From positions 248,001 to 312,000 of the forward strand of contig CAKNFJ010000002.1 in the NCBI GenBank assembly GCA_930633495.1: a DNA stretch of 64,000 bases, given 5' to 3'. Position numbers and translations under genes: made by a program. Positions within the stretch are counted from its first letter, which is position 1. The number at the start of each line of letters is the position of its first letter. Source of the DNA: Hyphomicrobiales bacterium (GTDB taxonomy: Bacteria; Pseudomonadota; Alphaproteobacteria; Rhizobiales; Beijerinckiaceae). The notes below the pieces were generated by a model, which was given only the letters and a program-made list of their open reading frames with translations, searched no databases and had not been told where the DNA came from. Positions 26,337 through 36,249 of the stretch are shown in pieces.

Positions 26337-27176
26337 GTGCCGACCCTTGAGACCTCGCTCTCCCGGACACAGGCTATCCGCGCGCTTGGCGTGACCTATA
26401 TGCACAGCGGCGACTGGCGCGAGCCGGTCGTGGAGCTGCTCGGCGCCGACCGATTGGTCTTCTCAGGCCAGCGTGCGTTTCCATCCGAGGAAGCGGCGGT
26501 CCAGTTCGTCCGCGAGCAATCCCGCGCCCAGGCCGAACGCGATGTCGCCTCGGCCGAAGCGATGATGGGCGGGTTCCTGGTCCCGACGCGGCTCTGGCTT
26601 GCCCGCAATTCGCATTTCTTCCGCCGGCGCGAGGTCGGTCTGATCCAGACCGAGGCGATCGCATCCCAGCGTCTCCGATCCGCTCGCCGTATCCTGGCAG
26701 CCGATAACCCGGTCGAGATCGTTCGCCTGCCGAATGACATCGCGATGCCGCCCTTGTTCTCGATCAATGAGAAGGTGTGGGTCGTGGATTCCCGCGGACA
26801 TCCGCGCGAGGCTCCACGCATGACCCCGTCGGCCGTTCGCGAGCGCCTCGTGTCTGGCGGTGGCGGGACGGCTCACGCGGTTCGCTACATGCTTGAAGGG
26901 TTCGCGGTGCCCTTCGAGGCACAGGTCGGTGTGGGGGCCACTGCGGTCCTGGTGCCGGCCGATCCCCACCTGAAGGGCTATTCCGAGAAAATCGTCGCTG
27001 ACCGCGTCCTCGACCTCTTCTCGTCCTCGACCGATGGTGACGCGGTGGATACCCAGCAGGAGCCCGTCAGGGCGGCTGGGAGCGGTCTGGTGAATCAGCT
27101 GGCAGCTCTGGCCGGCCTGGGCACCAAGCTGTGGCTCCCAGGCCCTTCTGCGGCGTCCGATAGCGGCCTGCGCTAG
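26337..27176 (+). CDS. Unknown protein, about 280 residues
   Basis: GTG at 26337 has AAGGA nine bases upstream; an ATG at 26301 would add 12 residues. Cytosolic, with a charged helical segment near residues 50-75 and a hydrophobic, Gly/Ala-rich C-terminus. No recognised domain. It is tail-to-tail with 27177..27821; their stop codons abut. Confidence 0.6.
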   Translation: MPTLETSLSRTQAIRALGVTYMHSGDWREPVVELLGADRLVFSGQRAFPSEEAAVQFVREQSRAQAERDVASAEAMMGGFLVPTRLWLARNSHFFRRREVGLIQTEAIASQRLRSARRILAADNPVEIVRLPNDIAMPPLFSINEKVWVVDSRGHPREAPRMTPSAVRERLVSGGGGTAHAVRYMLEGFAVPFEAQVGVGATAVLVPADPHLKGYSEKIVADRVLDLFSSSTDGDAVDTQQEPVRAAGSGLVNQLAALAGLGTKLWLPGPSAASDSGLR

Positions 27177-27821
27177 TCAGCGCAGGCCTGGTGCCGCCGA
27201 GGGAGCGGTGTCGACGCCGGCGGCGTCGAGAGCCTCGATCACTTCCTGCAGGCCATCGAGCTCGATGCCTTCAGCGCGGGCGTTGCGGACGAGGTTCGCC
27301 ACGAGCTCCTCGAATTCCTGTGTCGGTGCGTTCTCCGGCTGCTCCACCAGAGCGCAGTCGCACGCTTCCATGGACTCGGCGTATTCGAGGATGGGGATCG
27401 ACGTGGTGGTCCGCTCGTATTCGAAGGCGGCCGGCATGCCGGCGATGAGCACGGTGTTGAAGGCCATGATGACCTTCGCTTGCTCCTCTGTGGCTGCCTC
27501 GATCACCTCCTCGTGGGTGATCTCCTCGTCGTCGAAGTGGCCCTCCATCGACCACTTCCTGGTCTCTTCGCCGTCGGCGAAGGCGAGCTTTTGGAAGCGC
27601 AACTGCTCACCTACAGAGTCCATCTTCTCCAGGTAGAGACTGTCCCCTGGAAAATCGTCGTAGTTCACGTAGCGGCTCGATACCGCCCGGTTCGCGCTGC
27701 GCATTGCCTCTGCGACCTGCGCAAACAGGCGAGGTCCCTTCGCGACCGGCACGGTCGTCACCGCGATCCCGGACGGCTCCAGGTCGGTCGGCACGCCAAT
27801 GGTGAAAACGAAATCGGTCAT
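27177..27821 (-). CDS. Unknown acidic protein, 214 residues
   Basis: ATG at 27821 with a GAGG site directly ahead; upstream in-frame codons run through the repeat cluster and are not likely translated. Highly acidic, especially in the C-terminal half (Glu-rich helices). No signal peptide or named family. It diverges from the ribbon-helix-helix gene, and the 275-bp gap between them contains the CGAACCCATAGTTTG repeats and the operator, so both genes may be controlled there. Confidence 0.6.
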   Translation of the reverse strand: MTDFVFTIGVPTDLEPSGIAVTTVPVAKGPRLFAQVAEAMRSANRAVSSRYVNYDDFPGDSLYLEKMDSVGEQLRFQKLAFADGEETRKWSMEGHFDDEEITHEEVIEAATEEQAKVIMAFNTVLIAGMPAAFEYERTTTSIPILEYAESMEACDCALVEQPENAPTQEFEELVANLVRNARAEGIELDGLQEVIEALDAAGVDTAPSAAPGLR

Positions 27822-27887
27822 CGCATCCTCGCGGGTCTGTTCTCCGAGGATCCTACCGCGGTCCGATGAAAGGCACCGCGGGCGAAA

Positions 27888-27978
27888 CGAACCCATAGTT
27901 TGAAACAACCGGCATTGGAAAGTCGCGTCTTTTGGCCTCTCGAACCGATAAGTTGGTCCGTTTCGAACCCATAGTTTG
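27888..27978. repeat. CCATAGTTTG repeat cluster 1 (three copies)
   Basis: Copies of the 15-bp repeat CGAACCCATAGTTTG lie at 27888-27902, 27941-27955 (two mismatches: GATAAG in place of CATAGT) and 27964-27978. The last two are spaced 23 bp. The cluster sits between two divergent genes, next to the triple operator at 28021. Iteron binding by an initiator or a plasmid-specific regulator is the obvious reading. Confidence 0.8.
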
Positions 27979-28020
27979 GACATGGGGCCCGCTTCACGAC
28001 CTTTCTTCGAAACCCTCTTG

Positions 28021-28082
28021 ATAATGTCCGACGCTATCATAGATAATGTCGGACGCTATCGTATGCGATGTCGGACATTATC
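28021..28082. promoter_or_regulatory. Three 18-bp operator repeats at exact 22-bp spacing
   Basis: Units at 28021, 28043 and 28065 share ATAATGTCSGACGCTATC; the third reads GCGATGTCGGACATTATC. Each is an imperfect dyad of ATAATGTC and GACATTAT, and the 22-bp spacing places them on one face of the helix. They end 14 bp before the start codon of the ribbon-helix-helix protein and would block its promoter. Autoregulation by that protein is the likely role. Confidence 0.72.
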
Positions 28083-28096
28083 AGAAAGGGTTCTCA

Positions 28097-28591
28097 ATGT
28101 CAGATTTGATGGTGAAGCGCTCGGTCCGCCTGGACCCGGTGATCGACAAGAAGGTGCAGGAGCTCAATCGCCCCTTGAGCGAGGTGGTTCACGAGGCGCT
28201 GCTCGACTACCTCTTGAAGTTGGGTGTGCTGGACAGGGAGGAAGCCGCTCTGCATGTGAAGACCCTTGAGATCCTCAAGGACGTCGCCGGCATGGCGGTT
28301 TATCTCGCTAAGACGGGGAAGTTCACGGAGTCGATCACAGACACCGTGCTCGCCCAACTGATGCAGGAGGAGAAGTTCGCCGCGTCGTATGCCTACGTGG
28401 TCGGCGGCGACCCTTACCTCCACGGCAACCAGAAGAAGGCCAAGCTGAACCTCAAAATCGGGGCGAAGGTCCGCGAGGCGATCAACGGAACGGTCATGAC
28501 CGATGCCAAGAACCGGCCGCTCACCCGTACGGTCCATGGCCGAGTGATCCAATCCTACACCCCGATGTCGGGCTTCAATCTTCCGGCCTAA
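28097..28591 (+). CDS. Ribbon-helix-helix DNA-binding protein
   Basis: 164 residues from an ATG with AGAAAGGG upstream. Residues 5-45 (KRSVRLDPVIDKKVQELN, then a helix SEVVHEALLDYLL) fit the strand-helix-helix pattern of CopG/Arc-type proteins. The remaining 110 residues form an extra, mainly helical domain with a basic segment (GNQKKAKLNLKIGAKV) that I cannot name. It stands alone behind the triple operator and beside the CCATAGTTTG cluster, so plasmid copy number, partition or gene control are all possible. An ATG at 28046 lies inside the operator and is unlikely. Confidence 0.72.
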   Translation: MSDLMVKRSVRLDPVIDKKVQELNRPLSEVVHEALLDYLLKLGVLDREEAALHVKTLEILKDVAGMAVYLAKTGKFTESITDTVLAQLMQEEKFAASYAYVVGGDPYLHGNQKKAKLNLKIGAKVREAINGTVMTDAKNRPLTRTVHGRVIQSYTPMSGFNLPA

Positions 28592-28607
28592 ATTAAGAGT
28601 GGATCTG

Positions 28608-28632
28608 GGCCCCGGGCCGCGTGCCCGGGGTC
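28608..28632. terminator. GC-rich hairpin between convergent genes
   Basis: GGCCCCGGGC, a five-base loop, and GCCCGGGGTC form a strong stem directly between the stop codons of the ribbon-helix-helix gene (+) and 28641..29093 (-). There is no T-tract, so it may be a simple transcription block rather than a classical terminator. Confidence 0.5.
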
Positions 28633-28640
28633 GCCAGAGG

Positions 28641-29093
28641 TCAGCCGAAGGTCTTCTGGAAGCTCGGCTCGCTTCCCTCGGGAGCACAGGCTCCGGTCTC
28701 ATAGGGAAGCGCCTTGGCGCCTTCGTAACGCGTCTGATGCGCGGCATCCGCCAGTTCGAAACCGCCGGCCCGGGTGGTACCGTCCTTGCTCCGCGTCGTG
28801 CCATAGATCCACGACGGACGGACGCCGGCGAAGGCGGGATGTTTCTCCAGGACGACTAGGTTGAAGATTGGGTCGCAATTGGCGTCATCCGTCCAGCGGA
28901 GAAGATTTTCGCCGAGCTCGGTATCCCGATATGGCTGGATGCGGCAGATGGCCGGGGGGTCGCAGACGACGGTCGCGTTGTCGTCGTGCTCGTCGTAGCA
29001 CTCGATCGTGTGGGCAAGGACGACTTTGCCCTGCACGGCTTCGTACTCGGCCAGCACAGCCGCCTCGATGGTGGCCTTTGTGATCTCGGGCAT
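28641..29093 (-). CDS. Unknown protein, 150 residues
   Basis: ATG start, acidic, cytosolic, no signal peptide. Five cysteines and the stretch RPSWIYGTTRSKDGTT are visible, but I cannot assign a family. It is downstream of nrdJ on the same strand but separated from it by a terminator, so it is probably transcribed on its own. Confidence 0.6.
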   Translation of the reverse strand: MPEITKATIEAAVLAEYEAVQGKVVLAHTIECYDEHDDNATVVCDPPAICRIQPYRDTELGENLLRWTDDANCDPIFNLVVLEKHPAFAGVRPSWIYGTTRSKDGTTRAGGFELADAAHQTRYEGAKALPYETGACAPEGSEPSFQKTFG

Positions 29094-29168
29094 TTCAAAC
29101 CTCGCGCGTTGTGGAATGTGCCTCAGGGTGCCGCTTATGTTCGAAAGACAGAAAACCGGGTCCTATGG

Positions 29169-29202
29169 AAAAAGCCCTGGCCGGTTTCCCGACCAGGGCT
29201 TT
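29169..29202 (-). terminator. Rho-independent terminator of nrdJ
   Basis: Read on the minus strand: AAAGCCCTGG, a loop that can pair further, CCAGGGCTTT, then a run of five T. It lies about 43 bp after the nrdJ stop codon and is convincing as an intrinsic terminator. Confidence 0.8.
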
Positions 29203-29244
29203 CTGGATCAAAGAGAAACCTATTTTCTCTTTGATATCAAATAC

Positions 29245-32200
29245 TTAGCCACATGAGCTGCTCTGCGCGCAGTCTTCGCATACACTGCAGGTTCCCGCCT
29301 TCCTCATCCTCGATGAGTTGCAGGACGGGTTCTCGCAGATCTCGCCCGTGTACCCCATCGCTTTCGCGTCTTCCCGCTTCTGAGCTTCGGCAGCCTTAGG
29401 CGCGTTCTCGAACAGCTTGAGAACGGTAGCCTCGGTGACGCGCTCTGTCTGCGGGGGGCGGATCGGCTCGATCTTGAGAGCGGCGTTCCCGTCCATGGCG
29501 ACGACGACACCCCTGCCATGGTCGGGAGACGCTTCCTGGCGCACCACGGAGCCTTCGACGACCCGCAGGTGCTCGGTCACCCGGCCGCGCACGAGACCGG
29601 TCGAGACCGGTAGCCCCATCGCCGTCGGCGAGGTGTCCTCGGGCTGAACGTTCGCGAGATCGAAGCGCTGCAGGTAAGAGATCGCGAGCTCACGGAAGAC
29701 GAAGTCGAGGATCGACGTCGCCGACTTGATCATGTCGTTGCCCTGGACGAAGCCAGCCGGCTCGAAGCGAGTGCCCACGAAGGCATCGACATACTCCTCC
29801 AGCGGGACGCCATACTGCAGGCCCAGCGAGACGGCGATCGCGAAGTTGTTCATCATCGCCCGGAAGGCCGCGCCCTCCTTGTGCATGTCGATGAAGATCT
29901 CGCCGAGACGGCCATCCTTGTACTCGCCGGTGTGGACGTAGAGCTTGTGCCCGCCCACGCCCGACTTCTGGATGTAGCCGGTGCGACGGTCCGGCATCTT
30001 CTCGCGCTCGCGCTTGCGCTCGACGCGCTCGACCACCTTCTCGACGATGCGCTCGGTGACCTGGGCGGCGCGGGCGGCCATCGGCTGCTGGTGGAAGGCC
30101 TCGATCGCGTCGTCGGCGTCCTCGTCGTCTTCCGAGATCAGCGCCGAATTCAGCGGCTGCGAGAGCTTGGAGCCGTCGCGGTAGAGCGCGTTGGCCTTCA
30201 GCGCCAGCTTCCACGAGAGCATGTAGGCGCTCTTGCAGTCCTCGACGGTCGCGTCGTTCGGCATGTTGATCGTCTTCGAGATCGCACCCGAGATGAACGG
30301 CTGAGCCGCAGCCATCATGCGGATGTGGCTCTCGACCGAGAGGTAACGCTTGCCGGTGCGGCCGCACGGGTTGGCGCAGTCGAACACCGCCAGGTCGGCA
30401 TCTTTCAGATGCGGAGCACCCTCGACGGTCATCGCACCGCAGACGTGAATGTTCGCGGCCTCGATCTCGGCCTTGGAGAAGCCAAGGAAGGGAAGGAGCT
30501 CGAAGGTGGGATCGGCGAGCTTCTCGGCCGGCACCTTGATGGTGTTCAGCAGGAAGTCCTCACCCAGCGTCCACTTGTTGAAGGCGAACTTGATGTCGAA
30601 GGCGCTCTTGAGAGCGTCCTTCAGCTTCGCCAGCTGCGAGTCGCCGAAGCCCTTGGCACGCAGCGTCGCGGGATTGATCGCCGGCGCCTGGTCGATGTTG
30701 CCGTGGCCGACCGCATAGACCTCGATCTCGGCGATCTGGCTCTCGCCATAGCCGAGGGCGCGCAGCGCGCCGGGCACGGCCTGGTTGATGATCTTGAAGT
30801 AGCCGCCGCCGGCCAGCTTCTTGAACTTCACCAGCGCGAAGTCGGGCTCGATGCCGGTGGTGTCGCAGTCCATCAGCAGGCCGATCGTACCGGTCGGCGC
30901 GATGCAGGTTGTCTGCGCGTTGCGGTAACCGTGCTTCTCGCCGAGCCTGACTGCGGTGTCCCAGGCCTTCCCCGCGGCCTGCGAGAGCGTGTCGAACATG
31001 TCGCCATCCTTCTGGATCATGCTCTTGAGCACGCCATGGTCCAGCGGAACCGGCGCAACCGAAAGGCCCTCATAGCCCGTCGAGCGGCCGTGAGCGGCGA
31101 GGCGATGATTGCGCATGACGCGCATCATGTTGTCGGCGTTCTCCGGATAGCGGCGGAAGGTGCCGAGCTCGCCGGCGATCTCCGCCGAGGTGGCATAGGC
31201 GTCGCCCGTCATGATCGCCGTCAGCGCGGCGTTCAGGACGCGACCTTCGCTCGAATCGTAGGGCAGGCCCATGGTCATCAGCAGGCCGCCGATGTTGGCA
31301 TAGCCGAGGCCGAGCGTGCGGTAGTCGAAGGAACGCAGGGCGATCTCCGACGACGGGAACTGCGCCATCATGACCGAGATCTCCAGGACGACGGTCCAGA
31401 GACGGTTCGAGTGACGATACCCCTTCACGTCGAAGGTGCGGGTCTCCGGGTCGTAGTAGGTCAGGAGGTTGAGCGACGCCAGATTGCAGGCCGTGTCGTC
31501 CAGGAACATGTACTCCGAGCACGGGTTCGAGCCGTTGATGCGGCCGCCGGCCGGGCAGGTGTGCCAGTCGTTCATGGTCGTGTTGAAGTGCAGGCCCGGA
31601 TCCGCCGACGCCCAGGCGGCGTAGCCGATCTTCTCCCAGAGGTCGCGCGCCTTCAGCGTCTTGTGGACCTTGCGGTCGGTGCGGCGGATGAGGTTCCAGT
31701 CACCGTCCTTCTCGACGGCGCGCAGGAAATCGTCGCTGAGCGAGACCGAATTGTTCGAGTTCTGGCCGGCGACCGTGTTGTAGGCCTCGGAATCCCAGTC
31801 GGTGTCGTAGGTGGCGAAGTCCAGCGCGTTGTAGCCCTGCTTGGCGAACTGCAGCACGCGCTTGATGTAGTTGTCCGGAACAACGTCCCTGCGGGCGTGC
31901 TTGATCGCGCGCTTCAGCGGCTGGTTCTTGGTCGGATCGACCTCGAGGCGCCCTTCGCCGTCCTGGGCGGCAGCCATGATCGCGAGCAGGTGCTTCTTGA
32001 CGATCTTGGAGCCGGTGACGAGAGCCGCGACCTTCTGCTCCTCCTTCACCTTCCAGTCGATGTAGGTCTCGATATCCGGATGATCGATGTCGAGCACGAC
32101 CATCTTGGCCGCGCGGCGCGTGGTGCCGCCCGACTTGATGGCGCCGGCGGCACGGTCGCCGATCTTGAGGAACGACATCACGCCCGACGACTTGCCGCCG

Positions 32201-32940
32201 CCCGAAAGCTTCTCGCTCTCGCCGCGCAGGTTCGAGAAGTTCGTCCCGGTGCCCGAGCCGTATTTGAACAGGCGCGCCTCGCGGACCCAGAGGTCCATGA
32301 TACCGCCCTCGTTGACGAGGTCGTCGGTGATCGACTGGATGAAACAGGCATGCGGCTGCGGATGCTCATAGCTCGATGCCGAGGCCACGAGCTCGCTCGT
32401 GAAGGGGTCGACGTAGAAGTGCCCCTGGCCCGGGCCATCGATGCCGTAGGCCCAATGCAGGCCGGTGTTGAACCACTGCGGCGAGTTCGGCGCCGCCATC
32501 TGCTTGGCGAGCATGTAGCGCAGTTCGTCGTGGAAGACGTGCGCATCCTCCTCCGAGGAGAAGTAGCCGCCCTTCCAGCCCCAGTAGGCCCAGCAGCCGA
32601 CCAGTCGGTCGAAAACCTGTGCCGCATTCTGCTCGCCGCCGAAGCGCTCACCCTCCGGGAGCTCTGCCAGCGCCGCCTCGTCGGCGACCGAGCGCCAGAG
32701 CCAGGACGGAACGCTCTCTTCCTCGACCTTCTTCAGGCGGGCGGGCACGCCGGCGCGGCGAAAATACTTCTGCGCGATGATGTCGACCGCGACCTGGCTG
32801 AAGTTCTCCGGAACCTCCATGTCGCGGGCGCTGAAGACGACCGAGCCATCGGGATTCTTGATTTCGGAATTGGCCTTGCGGAAGGCGATCGCGCCGTATG
32901 CGCCCGTCGTCGCCTTGGTGAAGAAACGCTGGAACTTCAT
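29245..32940 (-). CDS. nrdJ: Adenosylcobalamin-dependent ribonucleotide reductase (class II)
   Basis: Reduces ribonucleotides to deoxyribonucleotides using a B12-derived thiyl radical, independent of oxygen. 1231 residues matches the long alphaproteobacterial type. Key motifs: the active-site region [20 protein letters not shown] near residue 475, [20 protein letters not shown] near residue 680, and the C-terminal cysteine-rich region (CENPSC, then [14 protein letters not shown]) for re-reduction. ATG at 32940. No cobalamin riboswitch could be found in the 220 bp ahead. An AAGGATTG octamer lies 48 bp upstream. With gmk, dgt and dut it would make this replicon partly self-sufficient in dNTP supply. 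Confidence 0.95.
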   Translation of the reverse strand: MKFQRFFTKATTGAYGAIAFRKANSEIKNPDGSVVFSARDMEVPENFSQVAVDIIAQKYFRRAGVPARLKKVEEESVPSWLWRSVADEAALAELPEGERFGGEQNAAQVFDRLVGCWAYWGWKGGYFSSEEDAHVFHDELRYMLAKQMAAPNSPQWFNTGLHWAYGIDGPGQGHFYVDPFTSELVASASSYEHPQPHACFIQSITDDLVNEGGIMDLWVREARLFKYGSGTGTNFSNLRGESEKLSGGGKSSGVMSFLKIGDRAAGAIKSGGTTRRAAKMVVLDIDHPDIETYIDWKVKEEQKVAALVTGSKIVKKHLLAIMAAAQDGEGRLEVDPTKNQPLKRAIKHARRDVVPDNYIKRVLQFAKQGYNALDFATYDTDWDSEAYNTVAGQNSNNSVSLSDDFLRAVEKDGDWNLIRRTDRKVHKTLKARDLWEKIGYAAWASADPGLHFNTTMNDWHTCPAGGRINGSNPCSEYMFLDDTACNLASLNLLTYYDPETRTFDVKGYRHSNRLWTVVLEISVMMAQFPSSEIALRSFDYRTLGLGYANIGGLLMTMGLPYDSSEGRVLNAALTAIMTGDAYATSAEIAGELGTFRRYPENADNMMRVMRNHRLAAHGRSTGYEGLSVAPVPLDHGVLKSMIQKDGDMFDTLSQAAGKAWDTAVRLGEKHGYRNAQTTCIAPTGTIGLLMDCDTTGIEPDFALVKFKKLAGGGYFKIINQAVPGALRALGYGESQIAEIEVYAVGHGNIDQAPAINPATLRAKGFGDSQLAKLKDALKSAFDIKFAFNKWTLGEDFLLNTIKVPAEKLADPTFELLPFLGFSKAEIEAANIHVCGAMTVEGAPHLKDADLAVFDCANPCGRTGKRYLSVESHIRMMAAAQPFISGAISKTINMPNDATVEDCKSAYMLSWKLALKANALYRDGSKLSQPLNSALISEDDEDADDAIEAFHQQPMAARAAQVTERIVEKVVERVERKREREKMPDRRTGYIQKSGVGGHKLYVHTGEYKDGRLGEIFIDMHKEGAAFRAMMNNFAIAVSLGLQYGVPLEEYVDAFVGTRFEPAGFVQGNDMIKSATSILDFVFRELAISYLQRFDLANVQPEDTSPTAMGLPVSTGLVRGRVTEHLRVVEGSVVRQEASPDHGRGVVVAMDGNAALKIEPIRPPQTERVTEATVLKLFENAPKAAEAQKREDAKAMGYTGEICENPSCNSSRMRKAGTCSVCEDCAQSSSCG

Positions 32941-33160
32941 GGTGACCTCGTCAGGGTGGCATCGAGCGCCACAAGGATCAGAAATTTCAATCCTTGCAGC
33001 TGAACTCGAATCGTTGGTCTGGACAATGACCTTGCATGTCCGATTCGAAAGACAGAACTACTAAATCTTGTGTCGGCTCTGCAGAATGATCAACAGCCCC
33101 ACTAGGGATTGATGGGCGCGGCAGGAAATTGGAGGGTACCCGTCCACCGAAAATTCGATT

Positions 33161-34009
33161 TCACATCATCGGCATCGGTGCGGGGGCGAAGAGATCGCCA
33201 TCGTACATGTCGGCATAGGTCTGCTCCGGGCGCGGCGGTTTCGGCTTGCCGAAGCGCGCGCGGTCATCGAGACGCGTGTAGCGAGCCTCAGCGCCGTAAG
33301 GGATCCAGATGGTGCTGGAGACGCCAGGGATCCGCGGAATGGCGCGCAGCTTCGGATCGGTGATCCAGATGAACCAGGCGTAGGCTGTGGCAGTGCTGGC
33401 GTCGGGATCCCAGCAGCCCTTCGTCATCGGCACGCGCTCGGAGTACTGGGCGATGATGTCCGGGGCGCAGGGCAGGAAAATTCGCTGATAGCGGTCCTTG
33501 CCCTCGACCCAGACGGTACGCAGGAGCATGGCGACGATCTTCGTAGCTTCGGTCAGGGCGCGCTCGACGAATTCGACGGCAAGGTTGAAGGGCGGATTGG
33601 TCGCGATGATGTCGACATCCTCCTTGCGCTTGGCGACGTCTGCACCTTCTCCGACATAGCTCCCGAGATCGTAGCCGCGGCCGTAATCGTGGACGTCTGA
33701 GGCGTGGACACGCGAGACGTATTCCCGCTGCACCTCGGTCATATGCCCCTCGCCTGCCGCGGGATCCCAAACTGACAGCGACTGAACTGGTCCCGCGCTG
33801 CGCTGGAGCACGCCACCACCGAACAAGGGGCGGAACTTGATCAGCGGCAGGCCGGTCGCCTGATCCTTTTCCCGGTCGAAGAGCACGTCCTCGAAGAACG
33901 CCCTGGTCGCCCACGGTGGGGTTGGGAAGAAGTCGAGGCTGTCGATCGCCTCATGTCTCTGTGCCATGACCGCATGGGTCGACAGCCCGGAGGACGCGCG
34001 TTTGGCCAT
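33161..34009 (-). CDS. DNA methyltransferase-like protein (adenine type)
   Basis: 282 residues. Motif I appears as WDPAAGEGHM (residues 81-90) for S-adenosylmethionine binding, and motif IV as ATNPPF (residues 136-141), the N6-adenine/N4-cytosine catalytic tetrapeptide. The N-terminus has DFFPTPPWATRA, common to small phage and plasmid methyltransferases. No restriction enzyme lies next to it, so it is probably an orphan modification enzyme used for protection or regulation. Target unknown. Confidence 0.82.
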   Translation of the reverse strand: MAKRASSGLSTHAVMAQRHEAIDSLDFFPTPPWATRAFFEDVLFDREKDQATGLPLIKFRPLFGGGVLQRSAGPVQSLSVWDPAAGEGHMTEVQREYVSRVHASDVHDYGRGYDLGSYVGEGADVAKRKEDVDIIATNPPFNLAVEFVERALTEATKIVAMLLRTVWVEGKDRYQRIFLPCAPDIIAQYSERVPMTKGCWDPDASTATAYAWFIWITDPKLRAIPRIPGVSSTIWIPYGAEARYTRLDDRARFGKPKPPRPEQTYADMYDGDLFAPAPMPMM

Positions 34010-34136
34010 TTGGAGCTTCGCTAACTGACGGTGCTATCGGAAAGGATTGTTTCTGCGCTCCTTGCAAGCCGCAAACCCCGCACTGCTTCATTCGCAGGGG
34101 CGTTGGCGCCTGGCAGCGCGCCTGAATTGGCCCGGC

Positions 34137-35015
34137 CTATGCCACGATTTCGGGGTAGCCTTCGTGGCGGAACGGAATGTCGTCATCTAAACTTGACGAC
34201 GGGAGCGTCACACGAGACCGATCGAACGAAGGACCGCTGGCGCCACCGCCATAACCCGCCGAAGCCGGCCTGGGCGAGGATCCGGGGCGAGCCGGCGGCG
34301 TCGGCCGGGCCACGCCATTCGCGAGCGAGGAAGGCGCAGGCTGCGGGCGCGGAGTCCCGCCCGCCGGAGGCGCCGGGCGAGCCCCAGGAGGACCAGAACG
34401 CTGCGCAGCGGGCGGCGGTGCATTCGCAGCAGTCGAGCGCCCAGCCTCCGCATCCCCGCCATCGTCGGGAGCGCCGGTGTCATCATCAGCCTGGTTCGAT
34501 TTCGTCGCGGCTGCTGCGAGGCCGCCCAGACCGGTCCGCGGCCCTGGCGTCGACGGGCCCGGGCCCGGCCGAGAAGCCGGCTGGGGCGCGTGCGTGGCGG
34601 CTGGAGCGGTACTTGCCTGCTCCGAGGCTCGCTGAGCCGCAGGAGAGCCATTGCTGGAGCTCGCAGGCTCGCGAGCAGGGGTCGCCGTGGACTGCGCCTT
34701 GACCACTGGCCGAGCTTCACCGCCGAGGATCTGGACATCGAAGCCTCGGCGAGCAGGAACCGAGACGAACGCTCCCTTGTCGTCATAGTCGAGACGACCC
34801 TCGACCTGAATCAGGCGCCCCTCAGAGAGCTGGTCGAAGATCGGCTGGACCAACATCTCCTCGTTGATGACGACGCGGTGCACGAGCTCCGTCTCGTCGT
34901 CGAGCGTGCGAATGCCAATCGTGGTGACGCGAGAACGTCCCTGAAGGGCCACCGTAGGTGCGGCATGGATGGCGCCGACGAGGAAGAGCTTGTTCACGGA
35001 TGGGTAGGTCGTCAT
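34137..35015 (-). CDS. ssb: Single-stranded DNA-binding protein with long linker
   Basis: 292 residues, much longer than typical SSB (about 150-180). The N-terminal 105 residues look like an OB fold (NKLFLVGAIHAAPTV, then RLIQVEGRLDYDDKGAFV). Residues about 110-265 are a low-complexity Pro/Ala/Gly/Ser linker. The acidic tip LDDDIPF, which recruits partner proteins, is present but followed by eight more residues instead of ending the protein. Such a divergent SSB is usual on plasmids and phages. The sequence upstream holds the second repeat cluster. Confidence 0.82.
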   Translation of the reverse strand: MTTYPSVNKLFLVGAIHAAPTVALQGRSRVTTIGIRTLDDETELVHRVVINEEMLVQPIFDQLSEGRLIQVEGRLDYDDKGAFVSVPARRGFDVQILGGEARPVVKAQSTATPAREPASSSNGSPAAQRASEQASTAPAATHAPQPASRPGPGPSTPGPRTGLGGLAAAATKSNQADDDTGAPDDGGDAEAGRSTAANAPPPAAQRSGPPGARPAPPAGGTPRPQPAPSSLANGVARPTPPARPGSSPRPASAGYGGGASGPSFDRSRVTLPSSSLDDDIPFRHEGYPEIVA

Positions 35016-35145
35016 GTCGATCCTTGGATCGTTCCTTGAATTGAGAGTCCACGGTCCTTCAAGAGCGCGCCTTCATCAAGGAATTGTGCACCTAGGCATA
35101 GCTTGAAACGGCTTCACTGAGAACACTCAGCTTTTTCGTTTCACC

Positions 35146-35214
35146 GGCCCCCATAGTTTGTCACGACCGAATCCATAGTTTGGTCACGCGCGCCCAATGG
35201 CCCCCCATAGTTTG
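35146..35214. repeat. CCATAGTTTG repeat cluster 2 (three copies)
   Basis: Copies end at 35160, 35182 and 35214, i.e. 22 and 32 bp apart, each containing CCATAGTTTG. They lie 130-200 bp upstream of the ssb start. Confidence 0.78.
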
Positions 35215-35535
35215 AAACACTTATTTGGCAGTGTTTCCGAGGGCCTAAAATCGGGCGCATACTCCCCCTCGTCGACGTATATTCCGCCTTCGCGGGGCGG
35301 CAGAGGCGTTCCTAGGCTGATGGAAATCTGATTCGCGCTCGCGAAGCCAGCCGATGGGCTGTGAAGAGCCTGTTTATGTGGCATCTGGCGTCGTCCCGGC
35401 GCCGAATTCGCTCGACACAACGATCGCCAACGCGCCTGAACGGCCCTCTCCTCCTTTAAATGAGGCGCGGAGTGCCCGCGCGCTACGTCAAATCCTGAAA
35501 TCTGGTGCTTTGAAATTGCTACGAGATTTCCATTT

Positions 35536-35573
35536 TGAACCCATAAGTTGTCACACAACGAACCCATAGTTTG
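35536..35573. repeat. CCATAGTTTG repeat cluster 3 (pair, 23 bp apart)
   Basis: GAACCCATAAGTTG ends at 35550 and CGAACCCATAGTTTG ends at 35573. They show the same phase and spacing as the other pairs. Confidence 0.78.
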
Positions 35574-35739
35574 GAAACAGCGCGCCGCCCCCCACATGGC
35601 TCGCTTCCAAGCTTGCTTTCCCAATCGATGTGAACCCACTCGGCCGCGGCCAAGCGGGGTATTGCCGGTTCAAAACGCCGCCTACCTGTCTACGAGAGCG
35701 CTTCCGTGAAGCATTCCCCGCCATACACGCGGAAAGCTA

Positions 35740-35935
35740 CCGCCGATCAGTCCCTTGTCGCGGGCGTTTTGAAAGGAATGGCTTCCAGATCCATGTCCTT
35801 GCCGCTGCTGATCGCACCGCGCAGCCGCAGAGTGAAGGCATAACATGAAAATAGGCGGATTGATTTTACGGGGAAACCCTGGGTTCAAACCCATAGTTTG
35901 TCCCATTTCAAACCCATAGTTTGGAAAGCAGTCCT
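35740..35935. repeat. Decayed direct repeat unit A (about 190 bp)
   Basis: This stretch aligns with 36250-36445 at roughly three quarters identity by eye. Shared blocks include CGATCAGTCC, CCAGATCCA, the identical GAAAATAGGCGGATTG and the closing pair of CAAACCCATAGTTTG repeats. Distance between the units is about 510 bp. Confidence 0.65.
35886..35923. repeat. CCATAGTTTG repeat cluster 4 (pair, 23 bp apart)
   Basis: Two perfect CAAACCCATAGTTTG copies end at 35900 and 35923. They form the end of repeat unit A. Confidence 0.82.
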
Positions 35936-36249
35936 ACGTGCAGCCGCATGCCATCAAAGGGCCATGGCGGGGGCCGTCCATGAGCCTTGTGAGCTCTTCC
36001 GCCATCCTGCGGTCAATCAACCTTGCAATCACGGAGTTCAGTTTCGGATTTGGAGGGTAGGTTATTTCGACCGCCCGCTTGGGCCACGGCGAAGCAGTGG
36101 TCGACGAGCATCTCTCGGCCAAAGGCGTCGCATCACATTCGGCGCGAACGCTCAAATTCCCCCGTTCCGCAACCAGCGCTTCGAGGGGCCAATAGCTCCG
36201 CTGGTGAGGGTGGCCCTTCGGCGCATCGCCGGCACCTGGGCGGACGGCT

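Noticed and set aside
29881..33003. A 1040-residue open frame on the plus strand opposite nrdJ
   Set aside because: It is the antisense shadow of nrdJ. In GC-rich coding DNA the opposite strand often lacks stops; the product is Arg/Val/Asp-rich with no domain, and nrdJ is certain.
32941..33160. Cobalamin riboswitch upstream of nrdJ
   Set aside because: No B12-box-like GCCACTG block and no suitable leader structure was found in the 220 bp ahead of the gene.
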